A stretch of 64,000 nucleotides of DNA from Isoetes taiwanensis (lineage: Eukaryota > Streptophyta > Lycopodiopsida > Isoetales > Isoetaceae), in NCBI GenBank assembly GCA_021234155.1, contig JAJEKV010000075.1, positions 1,612,001 to 1,676,000 of the forward strand. The letters are read 5' to 3'. Below are positions 56,875-64,000 of this stretch, in pieces. Numbering within the stretch: position 1 is the first letter of the stretch; each line of letters begins with the position of its first letter. A program made the translations under genes and the position numbers. The notes under the pieces are model-generated. The model was not told the origin of the DNA, made no database searches, and was given only the letters and a program-made list of their open reading frames with translations.

Positions 56875-57335
56875 CTATGTTTTTTTTCTTTTTCTATACT
56901 CATCCCGAAGTGCAATCATTTGATTGTTCTCTTCATGTAGAAAAACTTTCCTCTTATCTGGAGTGACATTAATATCATAGGCTGCTGGGGAGAGAATAAA
57001 ATTTAAAATTGCCATTGGATACTGCTGGGAATTAAATGATTTGTAAAGCTCATTTAACAATTTGCTAACTTTTGGCATATCCACAGAACGTCCATTTATG
57101 TAGAAATATTGCCTATCCCCAGATGGTCTACCACATCCAGTGCCAGGTTTGGAGACAAAGCCTTTTATCGAAAATCCCTCGGCAACAAAAACACAGTTAT
57201 TTTTGTCCCAAATACAGTTATGATATTATCTTTGATTAAATTAGTGCCCTGCGTATGAAGAATATTTGATCTTCCACCCTTTTCTGTTTGACTCGTACAT
57301 ATCAAATGAACGCCTTTGGCAATCAAAGCATAAGC
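56875..57335 (-). pseudogene. PMS1: PMS1 mismatch-repair protein, transducer-domain exon
   Basis: After a TTATTCAG acceptor, the exon at 57,335 reads AYALIAKGVHLICTSQTEK and DNIITVFG. A frame change near 57,190 leads to FSIKGFVSKPG, RQYFYINGRSVDMPKV, NELYKSFNSQQYPMAILNF and INVTPDKRKVFLHEE. This is the MutL transducer domain of plant PMS1, part of the MutL-alpha endonuclease that acts after mismatch recognition. The linker and C-terminal endonuclease domain are not found to the left. The frameshift and missing ends make this a gene fragment, unless the break is a sequencing error. Confidence 0.8.
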
Positions 57336-57629
57336 CTGAATAAAGTGAAATTAGAACAGAAGCAAACATTAATTAGCCTGGTACTTGACCAATGACATGC
57401 ATATAAATACTTGTTCATTTGTTTACAGAGAAGTTTTATACAATTCACATTATTCTGAACCATGCGGAAATTATTTCGGAGAGTGTTTCCTTGCCACTGG
57501 TACGAACAAAGCATAAACTTTGCACCACTAACTTGGGAAAGTTTAGTCCCTCATATTCTCGTTATAAATTAAAGTATAATGAGCAACTCCTGATGATGCA
57601 AAGGCAAAGGTTTTGAGCACAATATTCGT

Positions 57630-58180
57630 AGTTTACTTTCAGAAAAGGTGTTGAGCACAATATGGATGCCACCTTTGGCACCCAAATTGGGCTTCTATTA
57701 TAACAAAGTCAACCTCATGATGATGTATGTTGAACAGGACTATCTTAATAGTCGCATATCAGTAAAAACACGTAAGCTCATCTCCCAAGTGCGCCTACGC
57801 TCCCATTCTTTGGAAATCGAGTACAGACATGACTTGCCAAGGGAGTTGAGGTTTTGTCCTTGTTGCAGAGAAGCGGTGGTTGAGGATGAAGAACACGCAT
57901 TCCTTGAATGCTCCAGGTTTGAAGAAATACGGGAGATCTATGGGATTTATGGGAATTTTTCTATGCTACTTACATTACCAGCAGCCCACTTAGGAGCTTA
58001 CCTTCAAGCTTGGTGGAAACATCGTAAGATAATTTTAGAACTAAATGATGTTGCAGATAATCTTGAGGCAAATGGCCTCGTTTAGTGTTTCTTGCTACAT
58101 GTATTTCTCTTGTCGCCTAATGGACCTGAGGGTCTGAAATGGCGTGACAATAAATCAAATCAAATCAAATCAAATCAAAA
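57630..58180 (+). mobile_element. LINE 3'-end fragment
   Basis: ORF 57,648-58,085 ends in LRFCPCCREAVVEDEEHAFLECSRF, the Cys/His motif of plant LINE tails (compare EDESHTLQNCP in the 15-kb LINE). Its 3' end carries taaatcaaatcaaatcaa tail repeats (58,151-58,180). It is inserted antisense in what would be a PMS1 intron. The phrase ttgagcacaatat occurs twice near its left edge (57,614 and 57,651). Confidence 0.75.
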
Positions 58181-58237
58181 TTTGTGACTTCATATGCCGC
58201 ATGCCCAATATTTCAAAAATTATCTCAGTTAACTTAC

Positions 58238-58556
58238 TTGCAAAACACTATGGAGTCTTGCATACTCTCTTCTGATATTGCGATTGAATTCCTTATGTCT
58301 GACATGTATTAAATAAAATAGCTTCCCCACTGAAACAATCGTCCCCATTGTACGTGCTAAATTTTTTTGCGATCCATTGTACGTGATCAAAGATTAACTG
58401 CACCCCAACCGGCTGATCCTTGGACCTTGTGTGGATTGTCACATCAGCTAAAGTACAAAGTGAACTTAGTGCCTCACCACGAAACCCAAATGACGTAAGT
58501 GATCGTAGATCAGAAAAAATTGAGATTTTTGAAGTATGATATTTAAGTGTCAAGCC
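58238..58556 (-). pseudogene. PMS1: PMS1 mismatch-repair protein, ATPase-domain exon
   Basis: After a TTTGTGTCAG acceptor the exon reads LTLKYHTSKISIFSDL, SLTSFGFRGEALSSLC (the conserved GFRGEAL ATP-lid motif of GHKL ATPases) and VTIHTRSKDQPVGVQL. A 2-base disturbance after AKK breaks the frame, then MGTIVSVGKLF and EFNRNIRREYARL follow to a CAA|GTAAGT donor at 58,238/58,237. The N-terminal exons with the ENSLDAG motif are not seen to the right. Together with the 57-kb exon this gives only the middle of the N-terminal half. Confidence 0.82.
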
Positions 58557-58696
58557 CTGACACAAAGATAAATAAGAGGTTCACATATACATTTAAAGTT
58601 TCAGCACAAAGGGAAACTAAGTATAGTAAAACCGGAATACAAATCTCAAATCAATAGAAGTTCCCTAGTTTGGTATTCATGTTATCTCCAGAGAGG

Positions 58697-59336
58697 GTGG
58701 TCCGGCGTTGCCAGCTATTGCTGCAGATACACACAAACCCACAGATTGATGGAAGAAGAAAAAATTGGAAGAGCAATTTTTCCGAAAGCAATTGGCGAAC
58801 TCCACGGTCATGAAGGAACTGCCAGATTAATGGTTTTTTGTGCCAAAAATTTATTTGGGCTTCTTGATAGAAGCAAAGGAATGGGTCCGGCGAATGCAGG
58901 GGTTATTTTCTTTGATGGCCATGTTCTAACCATGTCAAAAGATCTTCAAACTCTGGGCCGGTATGATTTTAATGGGCAATTGGGTGCCTCCATGATCGCT
59001 CATCCAAAAAAAGACCCCAAAATAGGGGAATTGTTTGCTCTGAGCTACGAGTTGTGAAGAAACCATATCTGAAATATTTCTACTTCTCTACGGAAGGAAT
59101 AAAAGGGTCGGATACTCTGCCATGATGCATGATTTTGCCATTACAGAGAATTATGCAGTTATTCCTGATCAGCAGCTCGTTTTCAGACTTGAAAAAATGC
59201 TTAAAGGTGGTTCACCGGTAGAAAGGGATGCCGAAAAAACTTTGAGATTTGGGGTTTTGCAGGATGATAAGGATCTCAAATGGATCGATGCGCCGGATTG
59301 CTTCTGTTTCCATGTTTCTGCTTCCAGCTATATCTA
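58697..59336 (+). pseudogene. NCED: 9-cis-epoxycarotenoid dioxygenase (NCED) fragment
   Basis: Opens [17 protein letters not shown]; then [48 protein letters not shown] and DAPDCFCFH. NCEDs cleave 9-cis-epoxycarotenoids in plastids, the committed step to abscisic acid. Three of the four iron-binding histidines appear (ELHGH, IAHP, MMHDF); the C-terminal fourth is absent. About 18 residues are missing between MSKD and LQTLGRYD. Frames change at 59,054 (after FALSYE) and near 59,120. Both ends are missing, so it is a relic of a normally intronless gene. Confidence 0.82.
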
Positions 59337-59339
59337 GCT

Positions 59340-62300
59340 TCAGGAGAGACCTGCAAAGATCGGGCCCCCAGCAGCCCATTAGGAAGCTCCGCCATAGCAC
59401 AACAGAAGGAAAAATCGTCGACGACCTAAACCAATAGCGGAAGAAATCTATGGATAAACTTCGGCCTTCGATCACCTTTTCTAGCACCTTTTCGCATTAA
59501 AAATGCACACATAGCATGCCACGTGGCACAATCCGAGCCGTCAATGTTTGATGCATGACATACATACTTACAGGATAATTTTATAATATAAAAGAAGTTA
59601 AGAAGATTAGTCATCATGGAATGGAATATGTTGTGTGTCTAGTATACAGACTAGGTTCACATGATTTTGTCATATACAAAGATTTGCTATACGTTACTGA
59701 CGTACAGGGCACTAATGATCAGTGATGGCACTATCATCAGTGAGGGTACTAAAATTAGCTATATGTTACTGACCTACATGATGGCACTACTAGTAAGGGA
59801 TGTTGAGCTAGATCTCCATGCTCTTTATATTATATGGAAAAAACTGATGCAATACACATATGCTAGCTAGGTTATTCTTGCTAAGCCCGACCATTTCATT
59901 CATCTCAGCAGAATTCTACAATGGTTGAGAATGTGCACTTACTGAACTAACCTTAGATTAGTTTTAATTTATTGAATGGACATTCTGTTTAGTCACAAGC
60001 AGGATTTACTGAGTTCCCCGTTCACAATGGTTCTTTGGGAAGTCAACGAACCTAATTGGGTTATTGAGTTATGTTGGGCAAATGCATTATACAATCGCAG
60101 TATTACTAAAACATGGTGACAATGACCTGGACATGCTCTTTTCTGACTATGCATGAATTGCCATTGAATAAGATAAAAAACTACTATCAGAGACCTATCA
60201 TAGGCACTGCATCACAAAGATTACACCACTTCTATTTATTGGTCGAAAATTTGTTCATTATGTTAGGGGTATTAATACTGTTGTTTTATTTTGCAGGTCT
60301 TGAATTCAGAGAGATTTATGTGTTTGAGTCTTTTATTTAGAGCAATGGCACTGAATGGAAGCGTTGTGCCATTGAACCAAGCAGCTCCATTTTTTTCAAA
60401 CTCAGATCCTGATATGCCTGCAGGCTGCAACTGCAGTACCACTTCCTCAAATACCTGATTGGCTATCACAAACATATCCATTCTTGCCCTAGACATGCCC
60501 ATGATAAGTCTACAGTTAAGGGGAATGAACCAGTGACCATGGTGCACTGGGGCCTGACATTACCATGGTGGATGCGTCCCTGGGTTTTGGACGCATTTAT
60601 GTATCACAATCTGGTATTCTACTAATTTGCCTATTTGCATGAAAAAGGAATGTGGATGGATTGACAAGTACGTCAACTCTCAAAACTGAGGCTGGCATCT
60701 GGGGTAAAACTGTGAAGGTTAGCTTTACTAATCGGTATTGTCATGTGAAACAATAAGCATCAAGCATTTCACTTCCAACTTTAGCAGGCCTGAAACTATT
60801 CTAAATATGTTAATTGTCATTGAAAGCCAATCAACTTTCCTTGTGCCATTGCCTGTTTTGTTACATTTGTCTAATGTGTTGTCACTAAATGAATTTTTCT
60901 TAAACTTTTTGTTAGTCTCCCAAGCAAATTAGCTTGGTGCAAAGCCGTTAATAATAATAATAGTATCATCCCATTAGCAATCCTGCTTTGATGTCATTTT
61001 GGCAGCTCTGTATGTCCAGGCCATTTTCCCTTACCAATGTAGTCAGTCGTCTTTGCATTTTATTATATTTGTATTTGGAGAATAAGTTCATAAATATATT
61101 CTCATGACTTCTACATGTCAGCATAGTCTTCCTGATTGGACCTTAAGCTATGCATACGCACACAAGAAATGATGTGGCTTCTTTCAAGATCTACATGTCC
61201 CACTTTTCCATATTATTCTTGGATACCTCATGACCTTCACCCAAACATCATAAGGAATTCCTTGAGAAAAGAAACTACACCGTAAGAGGTTGATATTTTG
61301 GGATGATTTATTAATAGGTTGTACTATATTGGCTTTAGGTTCTGTTGAGCCTACCCTTGGGACAATATTTGAAGCATCTCTTGAATCCCACTACTCGGTG
61401 AGGAGCAAAGCCATTGTGGTATGATATGTGCCATTCTTTGCATGTGGCAGTGTGCTTGCTATCTGTAGGCATTTTGATATATTTTGAAGGTATGGAACTG
61501 GATTAGTCTACAGTCGCAGAAGCATCGTAAGGAATGTGAAGCATATTGTCGTCCACTATATAATCAAATCATGAATTTTGAAGGATATGCCCATTGGGGA
61601 GAATAGACAATGATACATTTCAACCATCTCATCAATTCTCATCAACTAAATTTACAACCTTTAAAACTGGAGACATTCCAAAGGGTTGAGTTCCCACGTT
61701 ATGTTTTTCTCAAATACAATTCTTTTAAGCATGGATTATAGTAAACCAATGCTAAATTAAGTCTTTTGTTACAAACTTAAAATAAGTTGAACTAACTAAA
61801 CTTATAAAAGTATCACCCAAAGTAAAATTCATGCATTAAGCCTTGACTTAGATATAAACACTCGCCACATATGCTTATATCATAAACCTTAAGGTTATGA
61901 ATCCTTTACAATGTTTTTTTTTTTTTTTTTTTTTTTGGTTAATGTTCAATACCCTTTTAGAACACATTTAACTAACAAAAAGAAACACTGATGAATCACA
62001 TTAGCACTCACATGCATCCACATCAACACGTTACTATCCTCTTGGGTTCACTGGACTAGATTGTTACAAATCCACATACAAGAATATATCCACACATTTC
62101 CTCCATATTTCCACACATTGTTCATTGGACTAGGGACTAGATTGTGACAAATCCACATATATATAAAATCCATGTACAAGAACATAGCCACACATTTCTT
62201 CCATATTTCCATACATACAGAATATCCAAAATTTTCACTACACTTCACTTGCAATTGTGTCGACTATGCCTTGGATTCTCAGTCCTCAACAAACCTTGAA

Positions 62301-63390
62301 CTATCACATCCGTCTATTCTAAACTATGTATTCCATTATTCCTATCCATTCCACGCGTTATGATTAATGCCCGACATCCCTAAACCCTTCGCACTTGGCC
62401 CTCCATTACACCTACGAATACATTTACATTTACAACTTTTTATTCTACCTACAAATTTTCTTACATCTACAACAAATGTCCGGTCGAGCCGGGCACATGT
62501 ATTTGATGTACCCAAGTATTTGATCTACCCATTCCCACGTCCACACTATTTGATGTACATATGAGACAAATATTTACTTTAGTGATTTGTTTTACAAACT
62601 ATACCAAAGTAGGTGTTCTATTTTGTTTACTTTGGTTTCATGTTTACTACCAACCAAAAAGATCATTTGCACATTGTGTTTCAATATAATCCACAAGTAC
62701 TAAAAATGCTATCTACACAATGCTTTTATCTCATGCATGGCCACCAACACACTAGACATGCCCGAACATTTCCACAATGAACCTTACATGCAATATCATT
62801 TACAACTACACCCATTTGAGCATGAACATCCACATGCTCCGATGCAATTAGCACCTTCATTCTATACATGCTACCAGTCACATAAATGACTCTGTTGATA
62901 ACATTCTGTTGCATATATTAAGAGTCTTAACACATCGCGCACGTCCGCGATTAATGCCCAGCATCGCCGGCCACATGTTTCCAGTTTAGTATTAAAATGT
63001 TGTCTCTCTAAAATATTTAGAGGACATTTGGTTGAAATAATTTAAATAATAAAGTTTATAATTTATTCATATTAGATAGTTTAATATTGATCAAGTAAAT
63101 AATAAAATTGTTGAAAATTAATCAAACGTTTATTATAGCAATAATCAACTATCTACAAAATGGTCATTAAAATATAAAATTAATCATTTAATCAATTTAA
63201 CCTAAAAGTAATCTTAATTAGCTATAACTATACAGAAACTAACGATATATAAAGACAATTCTCTTGGCTGCTGAAGGCATCGCTTGTATAAAACTTACTG
63301 TTATAGAAATGGATATTAACTAGAAAAACCTACAACCTAATGTTCTCAAGTGTAGAGTTATAGCTGACATAAGAGGTACATTCTCTTATA
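59340..63390. other. AT-rich intergenic DNA
   Basis: No gene supported. A 91-codon minus ORF at 60,547-60,272 (FVIANQVFEEVVLQLQPAG, WFNGTTLPFSAIALNKR) has good composition. On the plus strand, however, a TTTATTTTGCAG acceptor at about 60,286-60,297 starts an equally plausible reading (MALNGSVVPLNQAAPFF), so the coding strand is unresolved. A T-run is at 61,917-61,938. Variants of agaacat/acacatttcctccatatttcc are duplicated at 62,060-62,215. Confidence 0.4.
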
Positions 63391-63398
63391 ACCCGAGA

Positions 63399-63462
63399 GA
63401 ATAGAATAGAATAGAATAGAATAGAATAGAATAGAATAGAATAGAATAGAATAGAATAGAGA
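63399..63462. repeat. (AATAG)n microsatellite
   Basis: About twelve uninterrupted atagaatag units; a shorter array of the same unit is at 8,781-8,800. Confidence 0.95.
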
Positions 63463-63820
63463 GGTGCTCATGATGGCGCTTAGGGTTTTAACTTTGCTCT
63501 TTTGCTCATAGTTCGGGATTTTGATGTCAGATTTGGGTGTTCTTCGTCTCTTTGAAAAGCTTGTGGCATGACCTTCTGTATTGTATGATTTGTATGGTGG
63601 TTCTATTGTTTTGATGGAAAGAATTCGTCTCTGTCTCCCCCCCCCTTTTGGCAGTCCTAGAGTTTGGCTGCAATTATCTTTTGGTTATAACTTCTACATT
63701 TGGTTGGGCGTGTTTGGGCTTGTTGGAAAGCTCTTTGAGCAGTGGTGTTTAATCTTTTCAGCTATTGGCCTATTGGAAAGGACTGTTCAGCTCTGAAACT
63801 TCGGCCCCCTTTTTGTGGAG

Positions 63821-64000
63821 ATGACAAGATTCAGTCACAGCCCTCCAAAATGCTCTTCTGGTAATTCCAGCGTAGTATATAGTGGAATTGGAAAAGAAAA
63901 TGCTATAGATTCTCCAAAAATAAGTGTATGTGATGCACACAAAATGTTTCGTGCGGGTGCTCTTTCAGCTCCTGAGAGTTTGATTTCTTCGGTGCATCTC
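63821..64000 (+). CDS. Start of an unidentified ORF, open at the window edge
   Basis: ATG at 63,821 opens 60 codons without a stop to the last base: MTRFSHSPPKCSSGNSS, then KENAIDSPKISVCDAHK and APESLISSVHL. Serine-rich, mixed composition, plausible as the N-terminus of a real protein. A more upstream ORF (63,581-63,796, LCLPPPFGSPRVWL) ends before it and could be leader sequence. No family recognised. Confidence 0.35.
   Translation, partial: MTRFSHSPPKCSSGNSSVVYSGIGKENAIDSPKISVCDAHKMFRAGALSAPESLISSVHL

Noticed and set aside
60272-60547. 91-aa minus-strand ORF as a gene
   Set aside because: Composition is good, but an equally good plus-strand exon with a strong acceptor overlaps it; no family recognised on either strand.
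1-64000. tRNA or rRNA genes
   Set aside because: None was recognised by eye; the only tRNA-related sequence is the copia primer-binding site. A tRNA scan could not be run.

Overview
The window is nuclear DNA from a land plant. It has spliced genes of plant families (GPAT, NCED, PMS1), Ty1/copia and LINE retrotransposons, PIF/Harbinger and other TIR elements, and long AT-rich gene-poor stretches. A decayed squalene-hopene-cyclase-type gene points to a seed-free plant (fern, lycophyte or moss) rather than a seed plant. The transposon density suggests a large genome such as a fern's. This lineage call is inference. Only one ordinary host gene looks intact: a glycerol-3-phosphate acyltransferase at 12.3-14.0 kb.

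Layout. 1-5 kb: simple repeats, a recurring GCGCC/GGCGC palindromic motif and one unknown minus-strand ORF. 5.0-7.85 kb: a decayed transposase-like gene with DKMDQ and HTHEDVD motifs. 12.3-14.0 kb: GPAT. 14.9-23.6 kb: a minus-strand LINE split by a young 5.6-kb copia element. 26.2-27.3 kb: triterpene cyclase pseudogene. 28.9-53.45 kb: one PIF/Harbinger transposase pseudogene blown apart by two insertions. The first is a 3.0-kb palindromic (hairpin) element with a MITE at its edge and another at its exact centre. The second is a 20.3-kb element with matching 25-bp terminal inverted repeats and a 4-bp target duplication TACC. 56.9-59.3 kb: fragments of PMS1 (with a LINE scrap in its intron) and NCED. 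63.8 kb to the edge: the start of an unidentified ORF.

The 20.3-kb element (32,827-53,124) is the most unusual object. It carries two copies of a transposase-like protein family (VDFAENY ... SDGAASQFK ... HGKGEHDG), two FCP1-type HAD phosphatase-like fragments, acidic proteins with basic clusters, and two paralogous units of an unrecognised family that both end in poly(A). Tandem tgtggtg-rich arrays echo its subterminal sequence. Most of its reading frames are damaged, so it is described as a relic or composite element.

A second theme is data quality. The two copia LTRs are identical over their last ~190 bp. Over the first ~410 bp almost every difference falls on a CAG, CTG or CCGG site of the 3' LTR. 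The LINE half adjoining that 5' LTR is also poor in CAG/CTG while its other half is rich. This looks like unpolished long-read consensus at CHG-methylated sites. It inflates apparent frameshifts and hides the copia target-site duplication.
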